A stretch of DNA of 64,000 bases from Balaenoptera acutorostrata (taxonomy: Eukaryota; Chordata; Mammalia; Artiodactyla; Balaenopteridae). Where the stretch lies: positions 60,880,405 through 60,944,404 of the forward strand of contig NC_080067.1 in NCBI RefSeq assembly GCF_949987535.1. The letters run 5' to 3'. The notes beneath the pieces were generated by a model. The model was not told where the DNA came from. It saw nothing but the letters and a program-made list of their open reading frames with translations, and searched no databases. This document shows positions 9,582-21,210 of the stretch, in pieces. Made by a program: the position numbers and the translations under genes. How positions within the stretch are numbered: position 1 is the first letter of the stretch; the number at the start of each line of letters is the position of its first letter.

Positions 9582-12500
9582 CGACTACTTATTTATCCAA
9601 TAAATGCTAAACATTCATTAAATTGTTACTAAGTGTTAACCACAGCAACAGGTTCTGAAAGCATGAAAAGGCTACCAGAGAAAAGTAGGCAGTGTTCCCC
9701 TGTGAAGCAGGAGGTGACCAGAAAACCCCTCCCATATCTCCAAAATTCATTATCAGGATTAAATTAGAAACTATAGGCAAATTTCTTTGCACTCTGCAAG
9801 GTACCCGCTATACACTCAGAAGTGAAATTGTTGTTTTTAGTACGATTTATATTATTTTTGTCAAACTTAGCAGATAAAACTAAACCAGCTCATATTTTAC
9901 ATATACCTATTCTCTATTTACCTATTTTATTTAGGAAAACCAACTCTCCTATGCAACTTTACATCTACTGAGCAAGGAATATCTTCCTTGTAACATGGTT
10001 CGTTTTGTAACAAATGTTAAATAAGTGTTATGCAGTAATGTGCATTATAATGAGGTAGTCCAGTATGATTTTCAGACAATAATCAAAATTCTTTCTACAG
10101 TACCCAAAATGATCACAGGTATATAAAGGTACATTTACAATTACAATTTCTCACACAGCATTTTATTGATGCTATCAGAACACTTTTAACTTCACCAGGA
10201 AGCCAGAAATTAATGAACTGTTTATCAACTTCTGAAGTTTTTACAAGTTTCACAAGGTTTTCTTATTATAAAATTTAAGACAGCAGAGCCCAAGAACCTT
10301 ATTACACATAATCGGTGGTCTTCATCTGTGCAGAAATTGCCAAATGAATGGAACAAATGAAATACTGTATAACAACAGTCATAAAGTAAAGATATTAGAA
10401 AAGTCCTGAGGAAACCTAACATTCAAAGACCTGTTCATAGTCACACAGCTGTCACAGCACAGTCACACAAAGAACATTCATCGAGCTTTTCATAGTCATA
10501 TGGCTAAATGGCAGAGTCCAACTTCTGAAATCCAAAAGCAGGTGCCTTGAGGTGTTTGCTGCAATGGAATGTGATGGGAATAGGAACTGCCTGTGTGGCA
10601 GCATTCTAAGTCCTAGTAACCATCACCACACAACCACAATCCTGGACAACAGAACTATTAAAATCACGATTTGAATAAACTGGCTTGTAAAATGCAGTCA
10701 TTCCTTCCAATCCTAGGAAACAGTATCTGGATCTCAGCATTGTTGGAGCTGGATATGTCAGGGTGAAAGAAAAGAGGACTTTGGCATTCTAGAGTGGATA
10801 CTGAAATATGTATCATTCTAGAAATGTTGACAAACACTGATGAGGTTTTCTGGTCAACCAATAAAAGGCAACAACCTACCTATAACTGAGGAGAATGCTT
10901 GAGCTAGTAGATTTATTCCAAATGTAGGAGATTCATAATGAGATGTTTAATATTCTAACACAGAAAATATTTGGCTATACTGCAAGCAGATACATTGCTC
11001 AAGAGATATTATATTAATTGAATTTGGCTCCCTCTGGATGGGCTGGAGAGGAGAAAGTGGGTTAGACGCAGAGGAGTGGGAACAGGGCAAGTGAGAAGGC
11101 AGGATGGTATCAGGCTCCCGTCTGAGAAGTCTGCCTGCCAACAGGGGGCCCTCCTGTGAAGGAGGACAGCGAAGGGACTAAGAAAAGTGACACTTAGCAT
11201 TGTGGCACTTATGTTGCCCTCACTTCTTCAATAAAGCATTAAAACAATGTGAAGGGTGGCCCTCTTGGAGAGAGCTGTAGCAACAGAGAACGGGGCTAGA
11301 AGGGATCAATGGAGAAGCCCAGAGCAGACACCTGAAGAGAGAAACAACAACATCCAAGACAGATTCGTGGACCATGTCAGGGCTCCCCAGTGATTTTCGG
11401 TAATTTTCAAGGCATAACCAGACCGCCCGTGATTATGCAGGATACGGGGTTAGACAGTATTAGCTGGTACTTAAGGGAAACTCAGCCTGATCCTTCAATC
11501 CACCTCCACCCCTGCCTCACAAAGGCTGGAGATCCTGTGAATGTCTGAGCCATCTCTGATTCATCTCCCAAAATCATCTCACCAAGAAAACATTCACATT
11601 GAAACAAGCTCTGTGCACTCTCCTTATAAATTCTACTTTCTCTTTATTCTACCCACAAACTCAAATCATTCCTGCTGTCTCCAAATTACCACTTTTGCTC
11701 ACTTACATGTTTATAGATGGCTTCGCTCTGCTATTCCTTCATTTATTCCTATCTGATTGTTGGAACTGTTTCCAATCCACGTGTCCCCTGTTTTGTTTGG
11801 GCCTTTTCTTCCCCCAGTGGGGAGGGCAGTGGGAAAGGCAGGAAGGAGCAGGTGCTTGGGGAAAAGTCCCAAATGTATTCAAACTGAAGCTGCAGTGAAA
11901 GAAAATATGCACTCCCAGCCTTCTGCATTTTTAATACTTCATTCAAGAGAAGAGAGATGTTTTTGTTATGCCATTTGCTTAGGCTCCTTTCACTATTTGT
12001 CTTGCATAACAAGTTATCTCACTTCCTTCTTCTTCTCACACAGAAGTGCTGCCGTTTCCATTTAGTGGTCCTCCAGGACTCTGTATAATACACTGTGTTG
12101 CCTCCCAGCCAGCCTCTGTGTAATCATCGCTAGATGAATTGCCCAGGCTACAGATGTTTCACTAATTGTCTTTTCATCATAGTAATATGTAGTCCTACTT
12201 GTATCCCTCCACACCCTCACTCATTATAATAATAATGTCCTGTTCCCTTTCTACAGCATTTCCATTCTGCAGGACCCCAGAGGGCTCAAGGAAAACAAGA
12301 ATTGTTCCCTACCTCCCCTGAAATTAGTTAAACATTCCTGATGCTAAATAATCCCTTGCAAAGTTAAACAACTGAAGAGCCAGAAGTGAGAAGAATTTAT
12401 TTGATCAAAGCCTCAGGAGACCACCATGACACTAAGAGCAGCTCCGCCCAAGACGGACTTCATCAAACCCAAGCACGAGTGACACTGATTGCAAGCAAAG

Positions 12501-13252
12501 TCTAAGATTTTGTTTCAAGGACTTCAAGGGCACAGATTCCTTCAGGTAAGACATAACTTCTAAGAAAACTCCAAACCTTGCACACAAATTGAACATGATT
12601 AATTCTGTACAGTGATAGATAAACTGACAAGGCTGGCTCGTCACAGACAGAAGGATGAACTATGAGTCATGGGGGTCACTGTGACGTTAAGAATGAAATA
12701 GGAACCTATCCACTTAATTTCTCCCGTTTAAAAAAGTTACTTCAGTTGTTTTCTTTTCTACACCACAGGAACATCAAGAAGTTTTTGAGTGAGAGATCAA
12801 CTTTCATTACATTTCTTGCTGTCCCTCAACTACTCCATGAGATCTTTTCTCCCCACCCTTTCACATCTTAGTTCATCTGCCCTTACTGCACCTATATGCC
12901 CACTCATCCTACAAGACTCATTGTAAATATCACCAAGCCTTTACTTAGCATTCATTGTAAAGGGTTCCAGAAATATAAAAACTGAAATAGTTTCTTCCAT
13001 CAAGGAGCGTATAATATAGTTAGGGGGAAAACACACATAAGCAAGCAAGCATTACAAAACGTGCAACCCAAAGATAACTGGAGCACCACAGTATCTGCTC
13101 TCTGTGTCCTGCTGATTCAAAGAAAGTGCAGTCTAACAGAACAAGGCAATTGAAAGGAATTCCAATTATTATGAGATCTCCTGAGAAATTATCTAATCCC
13201 CAAGAAGTGCAGAAGGAGTAACTCCTTGAGGAATATCTTCCAACATACTTTC
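9582..13252. other. Long unique non-coding stretch
   Basis: No gene recognised over about 3.7 kb. 10440-10533 contains two weak MIR-like words ('agtcacacagctg', 'agtcatatggctaaatggca'). 11030-11290 is relatively G-rich and holds a CTCF-like motif. 12960-13060 has an L2-like antisense phrase ('catcaaggagcgtataatat'). The rest is featureless to me. Confidence 0.45.
11138..11149 (+). promoter_or_regulatory. CTCF-like motif, + orientation
   Basis: CCAACAGGGGGC matches the CTCF core CCASYAGRKGGC at 11 of 12 positions (A in place of S). It sits in a G-rich, repeat-free patch. Single motifs of this kind occur by chance, so binding is only a possibility. A second one in opposite orientation lies at 16905-16918. 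Confidence 0.3.
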
Positions 13253-13398
13253 TCATTTACTTATTACATTTATTGTTCACTGTCTCCTTCACAACTTCTG
13301 TGGAAGAAGAGATTTATTTTGTTCACTGAGGTATCTCAGGAGCGGAAATGATGCCGAGCTCACAACAGTCACACAGTAAATGTTCGTTGAATTAAAAA
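13253..13398 (+). mobile_element. L2 LINE 3' end
   Basis: 'ttactta', then 'ttattgttcactgtctcc', then 'ttattttgttcactgaggta', and the end 'cagtaaatgttcgttgaatt' reproduce the L2 3' order (tattgtctgtctcc, tgttttgttcactgctgtat, caataaatatttgttgaatg). Confidence 0.5.
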
Positions 13399-13479
13399 AT
13401 TGCCTTACCTTTTATATTCCATATATAAATGGAATGGCAGATAGAAGCCATTCCTCAGAACTTACCGGAAAATTTTCCC

Positions 13480-13830
13480 CAGGACCAGCCTTCAGAGGCC
13501 TCTCCTCACTGAATCACAGTTACAATGAATCTCTCATATTCTTCTGCGAGGCCGACGCCGTGTATGAGGTGCTGGAAAATGAAGCAGGAAAGACTTCTGC
13601 AACTCTTCCAGAGTCTTTGCTTCAAAACGCTGGACTTATACCTATGGAACAGAGCATATCATATCATTATAATTACTTATGTTTTATTTCTAGTCAACTT
13701 CCCCACTAGAATGTAAGATCCTCAAGATGCTTTATTCATTTTTGTAGCACCCAATGCATATCTTTGTTTGGAAAAATAGGAGGTGGTCAAGAAGTATTTG
13801 CTGAAAAAAATTTAGTGAACGAATAAGCTA
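13480..13830 (+). mobile_element. L2 LINE 3' region
   Basis: The clear part is 13690-13830: 'cttccccactagaatgtaag', a 'gtagcacccaatgcatatct' block and 'agtatttgctgaaaaaaatt', which follow the L2 3' consensus (cccccactagaatgtaagctcc, tccccagcgcctagcacag, aaatatttgttgaatg). The upstream 'gccttcagaggcctctcctc' resembles the L2 gaggccttccctgac block. A second L2 3' end so close to the previous one means a separate insertion. Confidence 0.5.
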
Positions 13831-14799
13831 TATTCATTTGGGGCCAAATTTTCAAGACCTAGAGCCTCTCACATTCTAAGAGTAGACTCTAAACCTGAAC
13901 ATGGGAAGGCCTTTGAACAACTAAGAAGATGGGTGTGATACATCCTGCATGGGAATTATTGCGTTATTTCTAGTATTATTGGACTTGATTTCCTTGAAAG
14001 TCAGGCATTTTTACGGATGGAGATAAAGAGAAAGTTGATAATGCTACTGCTAAGAAATGTTTGTTTTCTTAATCTAATACTTAAAATACAGAAAAACAAC
14101 CTACACACAACTCAACACATAGGACTTCTGTCAATTATCCATATGGTACAATAAGATGTGTGTGTGAATGTATGTACATACGTGTGTATATATATTTTTT
14201 AAAATGCTGTGTCGAGTATAAATGAATAAAAGATATCTCACAGTATGTGGGGGTCTCAGGTTTATTGGTTTTATAAGTAAAACAACATTTTATTTGATAT
14301 TAACAGGCAATGTTCTGAATTCTCCTTTACTTTTTCAGGCCACAAGTTAACAAGAAAATAAAAGAGAATCTCTACTCAACCTGTAAGGCCGTTTCATGGG
14401 TTCGGTGCCAGTAGTGCTTTCCTCAAGCAAATGGAAAGGAATGGACGGGAAGTTTTAGTTTAAAAAAAAAAAAAAAAAAGATACAAATTTCTATAACAGA
14501 AGGAAATGCACGGCAGGTAGGAAGTGAGAGCCAGCAAGTGGGGACTATCTAAACACCAGAAGCTCTAGACGACCAGGGGCGAGTTCAAAAACTCACGTCC
14601 GCTAGTTACAAAATACCACCTACTTACCATAACTTGAAGCAGCAAACCAAGACTTAGCAATGTAAAGCAAATATGAGTAGGTTGTACCATACAGAGCACA
14701 TGTTAAAACTGGATATGAATCTTTATTAAAGTCCTTTATAAAAGCCTTAGCTTTAGACTTAATTTGACGAATTCCTGTCTGGTAGATTGAACTGTTCTT
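13831..14799. other. Unique DNA with microsatellite and A18 run
   Basis: No gene recognised. Contains a short TG/TA-rich patch at about 14155-14200 and an uninterrupted run of 18 A at 14462-14479. I looked for a retrocopy ending at this A run. I found neither a recognisable parent transcript nor convincing flanking duplications. Confidence 0.45.
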
Positions 14800-15130
14800 T
14801 CAAAAACTTTCACTCCTTCTTCTATCCTCATCTTTTTTACAATATGACTTTGCAGTTCCTCCACTAGAGAAGTATATTTCCAGGCCCACTGATGTTGGGT
14901 TTGGCCAAATGACTTGCTTTGTCCAATGGAACACGGGCAGAAGCGAGATGTGCTTGTTCTGAAACACGGCTTTAAGAGGCGTCCCATGTTTCTACTTGCC
15001 CTTCCTGCACTTCCGCTATCAACATGAAAAGTACCTGCCTTGTCTTGCTGTTGGACCAAATCAAATGAGAATACCTGGAGCTGACCTTGCCCTAGTCAGC
15101 GATCTGGGACCACACCCCACTGGTCCCTGC
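14800..15130 (+). mobile_element. Old LTR relic, MLT1-like
   Basis: 'tgtccaatggaacacgggca', 'gaagcgagatgtgcttgttc', 'aaacacggctttaagaggcg' and 'cccatgtttctacttgccct' follow the order of an old MaLR LTR block (ccaatgggacatgagcaga, agtgatgtgtgcc, aggctttaagag, ttctcc). Boundaries and exact subfamily are uncertain. Confidence 0.4.
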
Positions 15131-15608
15131 CTTGCTCAGAGCCCAGCCTACCTGCAGATATGGGAAGAGGGATAAAATTATGTGAACTGAATTTTATCCC
15201 TGATTTTGACTCCAAAAATCTTCAATAAATTTCCAAAAATTATATTTTGTTTTATGTGGCCAGATTCTTTGTCAAAGATGGGAAAGATAATGGGATTGTG
15301 AACAGGTTAGTATAGAATTGAAAGAAAAGCAGCTCACAAGGATGAAAGGAACAGCCAAAGCCAGGTGACAAATGGAAACATAAATCTACCTATGATTTTG
15401 TATAAATATATTTTAAGGTGTATACATAAAAATGTAATTTGGTGACAGTTTAGTGTCTCAGTGAAGTCTGGTTGTAATTTATAATCTGATATTGCTGAAT
15501 GACAAGTGAGAATTCTTATTTCTTTCTGAAAAATACATTCACTGACTTTCATAATTGTACTGCTGGGAAAAATATTAGACAATTAGATTTGGTGACAATA
15601 GGGCAATG
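15131..15608. other. Unique non-coding DNA
   Basis: Nothing recognised; AT-rich. Confidence 0.5.
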
Positions 15609-15735
15609 AGAAGGCTGTGCACCGCAGCGAAGAGTATCCCCCGCTCGTCACAACTAGAGAAAGCCCACGCGCAGCAACAAAGACCCAATGTAGCCAAATA
15701 AATAAATAATAATATTAAAAAAAGAAAAAAATATG
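15609..15735 (+). mobile_element. CHR-type SINE, 5'-truncated
   Basis: Only the 3' half of the tRNA-derived SINE is present. It begins within the 'gagaggcccgcgcaccgcga' block (here 'gagaaggctgtgcaccgcag'). It runs through 'cacaactagagaaagcccac' and 'aaagacccaatgtagcc' to an AATA-rich tail. The promoter half is missing, so this copy cannot be transcribed by pol III. Confidence 0.85.
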
Positions 15736-16949
15736 AACATTGTATACCCCAAAATACAAGCAGGATGAAAAAAGAAAAAAAAAACAAGCAGGATGGTCCT
15801 CCCACCCATTTTCACCTTACCCTAAGCGTGTTAACTTATGCCATCTTTCCCCTTACTTCTCACCATTTTAAATTTATTCAATGAGCCAATAAATCAAGAT
15901 TCAAGCATCTTAACTTTGTCTGTGAGCTTTTCTGTTGTTCTGTGACTTCTGGGATACCCTGCCTGGTAATGTGCTTGCAGGTTACTTTCGCATGAAGGTA
16001 ATTTCCCACACAACAAAGCCATGTCTGATACGTTCACTATTTGGCACAAGAGGAGCCCATCCATGCATGTGTGTTTGTGTATATATATATCCCTCCTTTG
16101 TGTGTCCAACAGGAGGTTGCTTCCACATACTTAGCTGAAACTCCTTACTATGGCTAAAAATGCCCTCTCCCTTTGAGCACTGATTAATACGCCAACGTCC
16201 ACTGCTAACCCCACCTGCTCCATACAAGTTACACACCAACCATACTAAGGTACTGAGGTTGCCTCAGTCATGCCCTATACTCTCACTCCTCAAGAGCTTT
16301 GAATGTGGAGTTCCTCTATATAAAATATCCCTCTGCCTACTGAAAGACTGTCATAAGTGGCCCAATGATGGCCTCTATAGGGGGGTCCCTAGGTTGTTTA
16401 CTTCTTTACAGCAAGGCTAAGACCCATTAGCTCAAAAGCTTGCCATGCCAAACTCAAATTTTTACATATCCAAGTTTTTAAAATATAGCCCATAAAAGCA
16501 GATTTTTAGCCATTTAGAGCCTGCTGTTTTGTACACCCTGCAAAACTGTGTCCACCATCTGCTAGCCACAGATAAGGTAAACTCCGTGTTTATAAAGACC
16601 CAAGGCCTCGCTGACCTTTGGAGCTCTCAGACCCGGGGACTCCCGGCTGTGCAGCTGAGCAATATCACCTGGACACACATGTCTCCTCTCCAACACTCCT
16701 CTTTCCCAGGAGTTCCCGTCCCTCTGGATGGTTGCCACCATCCCACTCCATCCTACACCCACCCACCCCATTCCCCTCTAACTCACCCACCACCTCCAGG
16801 ACCCCACCACTGCTGTGCTATAGCCTCTGATGGACTCCTCCTGTGAGCAACTTCTGCTGATGCAAACCTGTCCAAGTATTGCCTGAGTACACTTTTCTGT
16901 GGTACTGCCACCTTGTGGTCATCTCTTTTTCCTTGATCAGCCCTGAAAA
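15736..16949. other. Unique DNA with CACCC-rich patch
   Basis: No gene recognised. There is a TA repeat at about 16079-16090 and, at about 16735-16810, a C-rich patch with repeated CCACC/CACCC words that could bind KLF/Sp-type factors. A CTCF-like motif lies at 16905-16918. The sub-frames in the C-rich patch are compositional. Confidence 0.4.
16905..16918 (-). promoter_or_regulatory. CTCF-like motif, - orientation
   Basis: Read on the minus strand this is CCACAAGGTGGCAG. It agrees with the CTCF core CCASYAGRKGGCRS at 13 of 14 positions (A in place of Y). It points towards the + motif at 11138-11149, a convergent arrangement 5.8 kb apart. Binding is not shown by sequence alone. Confidence 0.35.
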
Positions 16950-17236
16950 CCTTCAAACCTCCTGTAAATATCATTTACGTATTTTACGACTCATGGACAA
17001 ATGTGTGAAGCCTTTATTGACATCCCTAAATAGTCCCTTCCTCCCCTGTGCTTCCATAGTACAATATAATCTCTTTATAATAGTACTTGCTCCATTATAA
17101 TGTAACTGACCTCTTTCCAGACTCAGTTCTAGAGGTCATAAACAATGCTTATTTTGTATCTTCCCTGCTCCTAGAACAGGGCTTAGCATATAGTGTATGC
17201 TCAGTAAATATTTTTTTCAAAATGACTGAATGTTAA
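16950..17236 (+). mobile_element. L2 LINE 3' end
   Basis: The end is the clearest part. 'cctagaacagggcttagcat', then 'atagtgtatgctcagtaaat', then 'atttttttcaaaatgactga' match the L2 3' order (cctagaacagtgcctggcac, atagtaggcgctcaataaat, atttgttgaatgaatga). Upstream similarity fades into unique sequence. Confidence 0.55.
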
Positions 17237-17659
17237 TTTACTATACATAATCAATATTATGGTGGGAGATGAATCAATATGTAATATATAGTACAACATG
17301 TAATACATAACACAATGTGGAATCAGCATGGGTAAGGATGGAGTTGTCTCTGCAACCAACTTATGCTTACCCTCCACAAATAAATCTGGACAGCTACAGC
17401 CCTTGAGAAGGGAGTCAATCTCTCTCACTCCTACTCTTTATCACCCAAACATCCACCATTGAGCAAAAACTCTAAGCTAGGTAGATGCAGTGAGTTAGTT
17501 AAGGACAGAAGAGAGTTCAACATAGTATATTAAAAAGATACACTCAGGCCGGATATATGGGAGTGGAAAGCCTCAAAAAGAATACCCATCACCTGCATGG
17601 TATGTATGACAGGAATATAGTAAACATGGTAGCACAGCCCACTGGATGTGCACTCCTAA
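17237..17659. other. Unique non-coding DNA, flank of tandem array
   Basis: No gene or named repeat. 17590-17659 may be a further, heavily diverged unit of the array that follows ('cacctgcatggtatgtatga' resembles 'caccatgcatggtatagaat' of unit 2). Confidence 0.4.
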
Positions 17660-17866
17660 AGGACCCTCAGCCCTACAGAGTTCTTCATAACACCATAGCA
17701 CAGGATAGAAGATCTGGAACTCTTGGAGGACCCCAAGCTCTATGGAATTCCTCATAGCACCATGCATGGTATAGAATAGCAGATCTGGAGCGCCAAAAGG
17801 ACACCAGGTCCTATTTAATTTCCTATGGTACTAACCCACAGCATAGAAGAGTGTAGATGGTTACAT
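17660..17866 (+). repeat. Diverged ~70-bp tandem repeat, three units
   Basis: Units start at 17660, 17727 and 17798, each with AGGACMCC, giving periods of 67 and 71 bp. Shared internal words, in order, are a 'ctcatarcaccat'-like block and 'atagaa..agatctgga'. Units 1 and 2 are the most alike; unit 3 is more diverged. I do not recognise the unit as a named satellite. Confidence 0.6.
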
Positions 17867-18435
17867 AGGGTTCTGTGACAGGTGAGTCTGTACTAGCTTC
17901 ACAGGGAACCTCAGGCATCTCCAAAAAGGAACTAAAATTTTCCCACAGTTGCAAGAGTCGAGTGAATATGCTCTTGAACATGGGGGTTCCATAAGGGTTT
18001 TGTTGTCTCCATAAGGCCCCATGGATGTTGATGTGACATGGACCATGTGATTTTGATATTAACTGGGTTCCCAGTCTTCAGGGGCTACCAGTTTGGATTA
18101 ACACTAAGACAACCAAGTGCTGTACATTAGCAGCAGATGCCAGCAAAGACAGGTGCTAACAAATGAAGACCAGATACCACCATTTCTTATCAAGAGGGTA
18201 GCACTACATAAGTTGCTCCCTCAAGTCTCCATCTTCTCAGGGGAGGGGGAGTGGGGTTGAGTTGACTGAGAAAACCCAGGAGTGACTGACATTAATCTGA
18301 GTTGTGTAAGATTAAGTTTCTGCCACTAGACCAAACAGCCATTAACACAGATATTAACTTCAGTTACATGAAAATAAAGAAATAAGGTATTTTGACATGC
18401 TTAAGTGACTTGTAAAGTCCATACCCTTTATATGT
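17867..18435. other. Unique non-coding DNA
   Basis: Nothing recognised; average composition. Confidence 0.45.
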
Positions 18436-18480
18436 ATATCAAGCACCCACCATATGCAAAGCACTGTGCTAGGTGCTTTG
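18436..18480 (-). mobile_element. MIR/L2-type terminal fragment
   Basis: 'agcacccaccatatgcaaag' followed by 'cactgtgctaggtgctttg' matches the antisense 3' block shared by MIR and L2 (gcacctactatgtgccaggcactgtgctaggtgctttg). Its end adjoins a 15-bp tandem repeat. Confidence 0.5.
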
Positions 18481-18482
18481 AT

Positions 18483-18527
18483 GACACCATTCTTAAGGAC
18501 ACCATCCTTAAGGACACCATCCTTAAA
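18483..18527 (+). repeat. 15-bp tandem repeat, three copies
   Basis: Copies at 18483-18497 (gacaccattcttaag), 18498-18512 (gacaccatccttaag) and 18513-18527 (gacaccatccttaaa). The copies differ by one base each, so this is a young minisatellite seed. Confidence 0.95.
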
Positions 18528-20621
18528 TGAGACTAGTTTGGGAAAAAATGTGATCACATAAAGTGATTCTGTCAACGTGAGATGATTTACACAGAGAATC
18601 CAAGAGCTCTAAAAGGAACAGGTTCAAGAAAGGGAAGAAATCATGTTGACATGGCATGTTCAAGGAAGTTTCATGAAGGAGACTGGATTTAGGGGGACAG
18701 AGACAAAATTCCAATATCCTGAGTGCTCCTTTGAGAATGTAACAAAGCATTTGAACTTACAGGGATCCAATTTGTGCAAATATGTGGCAGATAAATAATC
18801 TGTTAATTAATTTTGCTTTTTCTCGCGTACTGTCACCTACTTGTTGACTTGAAGTCACTGTGAAAGCAGCATTTTTGGTGTTTACATAATGATGCATGAG
18901 TGTCAGAAATAGTATTTTGAGTCCAAGGACTTGAAGTGAAAGTGGTAGCACCAACAAATCAAGCGAAAATCTGAACATAAATATTTTAGTGCTTTCACCT
19001 CAGCTTTTATTATTCCCTTCCTCTCTACTGCAGCACCAGAAGTAACTAAGAGACCATTACATCCCTGTAACCATGGAAGTTCTTACCACCTGACTGATTC
19101 CTGAAACAGGCCCAGCAAGCGAAGAGGCTTACTCTGCAAAGGCCACAGTGCAGGTCAGATAAGGAGCTAGGAATAAGCCAGGAAAATACAAGCCCACAGA
19201 CTTAGGGGATCCTCAAAGGTATTAGTCATAAGAATAGAGACAAGAAAGAAAACATACACCCGGCAAACCAGTTGAGAATGTTCTCTGAAAGGGATTCAGT
19301 GTTTAATTGATTCTCTGGACCACTTGGCTACCAAAATGAACAACAAAGAGAGGAAAATGAAAACCGGAGACAAAAGATGAAACTTCTCAGCGTTATTCTG
19401 AGACAAGTTAAATGTAAGATCATGAACAAGTGGCTACGTTTTTCTGGGTCTGTTTCCTTACTGATCTGAGGAAAATTAACCGGATGATTTTCAAGGTCCG
19501 TTCCAGCTATGGAAATTTAACAGACTCCCAGTACAAATAAAAAGTTAAAAAAAAAAAAATCTAGAATAGGACGAGAAGGAAAGCAGCAAGAAAAGAAAGA
19601 AAAGGATGAAGGAGGTGAGGGAGAAATAATTTTCTTTGAATTTTTTAAAGTGAACACATATTGCCTGTATCTATATTTTAGTTATAACATGTAGTTTGCT
19701 GTGCTTTCTTAACCCCATGATGCATTCTTGATCCCACTGTCTAAGACCCTAAACCTGTGTCTTGTAACCCCACTCACACTGACAAAATGTGGTTGGTAGA
19801 GTGGAGAAGAACCCAGATATTTCTTGTCAAGGTGGTTATTTTATCTCAAAGGAAGGCTGGAGTCAGAAAGTTGAGTCATGCTCATAGTATTCTGGAGAAA
19901 TACGTGCAATGATTTTTTATCAAACCTGCATTATTCCCTGTGGTTTTGCTTTCTCTGGGCCATTAATCTTAACTACATTTGGTCCTAAGCACATAAAAGG
20001 TGCCCTCTGCTACTTGCACGTCTCATTTTATTCACAAAGTAGCACATTGCTATATACCGATGTCTTCTCCTTTAGAAAATTCCCAGATGCTCAGAAAAGA
20101 CAATCAAATATATCTTTGTTTAAAATTTCCAAAATGTTTGTGTTGTATCTGAACACCATTACTGAACCACGTACAGACCATACAGGCATTCTTTTATTCA
20201 CCAAATGGGCAAGCACTAAAACAGATATAAAAGAACTCTAAAGTCAAAAATTATTATATTAGCCTAAGGTTAGGGGGCCAACTTACCATGAAGTCCCACT
20301 GGATTCATGAGTTTGAAGGAGACCTATCATATTCTCCTCACACAGGAGCTCATATTCAATGACAAATTTCTCATGCAAATGAAAAAAAAGATCTCCAAAG
20401 ATATGTGTTCAATTTACCATGCACAATTTAAAATATATATATTACATATATATTTATATATAATACATAAATGTTCTAAAAATAAATTGTTTGACTATTA
20501 TGCCAGAAACTATAAAGAATACCAGATTAAATAAGGCACAATTCCCATAGTCAATAAACTTACAAACTGGTTAAAGAAACAAGACTATCACTTTTTTATA
20601 TGAAGTATTACTAAAGAAAAT
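18528..20621. other. Unique non-coding DNA
   Basis: No gene recognised. A weak sense MIR-like stretch lies at about 19420-19530 ('tctgtttccttactgatctg'), an A-rich run near 19540-19560, and a TA-rich low-complexity patch at about 20430-20470. The longest open frame here (19909-20241, +) has no domain I know. Confidence 0.45.
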
Positions 20622-20751
20622 TAACATTTATTGACTAGTCACCTACACCAGCCATTTTTGCATGACTTTAGATGTAGAGTTATTTAATTGACACAATAAC
20701 CTTATAAAGTAAAAGCCATTATTAAATCCATTTTATAAATAAGAAAAAATG
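20622..20751 (-). mobile_element. MIR, left half of a split element
   Basis: Antisense MIR order: 'ttaacatttattgactagtc', the 'gacacaataaccttataaag' block and 'ccattttataaataagaaaa'. It stops where the L1 begins. The matching remainder ('aaaggttatataaatcacac') resumes at 23640, after the L1. Confidence 0.65.
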
Positions 20752-20920
20752 AAGCTTAAACTCACAGCTAACATCATACCAAATGGTGAAAGACTGAAAA
20801 CTTTCCCACTAAGACCAGGAGCAAGACAAAGGTGTTCACTCTCACACTTCTATTCAACAGAGCACTGGAAGTCCAAGCCAGATCAATTAGGCAAGAAAAT
20901 GCAACAAAAAGGCATCCCAG

Positions 20921-21210
20921 GGCTTCCCTGGTGGCACAGTGGTTGAGAATCTGCCTGCCAATGCAGGGGACAGGGGTTCGAGCCCTGGTCTGGGAAGATC
21001 CCACATGCCGCGGAGCGACTGGGCCCGTGAGCCACAACTACTGAGCCTGTGCATCTGGAGCCTGTGCCCCGCAACAAGAGAGGCCGCGACAGTGAAAGGC
21101 CCACGCACCGCGATGAAGAGTGGCCCCCACTTGTAGCAACTAGAGAAAGCCCTCGCACAGAAACGAAGACCCAACACAGCCAAAAATAAATAAATAAATA
21201 AATTTATAAA
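20921..21210 (+). mobile_element. CHR-type SINE, full length, nested in L1
   Basis: Complete tRNA-derived SINE: head 'ggcttccctggtggcacagt', B-box-like 'ggggttcgagccc', body ending 'agacccaacacagcc', tail (AAATA)n then A-rich. Exact 15-bp target duplications 'aaaaaggcatcccag' lie at 20906-20920 and 21211-21225. It therefore inserted cleanly into the L1 ORF2 and is younger than that L1. Confidence 0.97.

Noticed and set aside
14250..14480. Processed pseudogene ending at the A18 run
   Set aside because: I found no recognisable parent transcript and no flanking duplication. The A run alone is not enough.
16735..16810. C-rich patch as a promoter or CpG island
   Set aside because: It contains almost no CpG; it is a CACCC/CCACC-rich low-complexity patch.
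20921..21210. tRNA gene calls at SINE heads
   Set aside because: A- and B-box-like words are present, but the cloverleaf is broken and the sequence continues into a SINE body and A-tail with target duplications.
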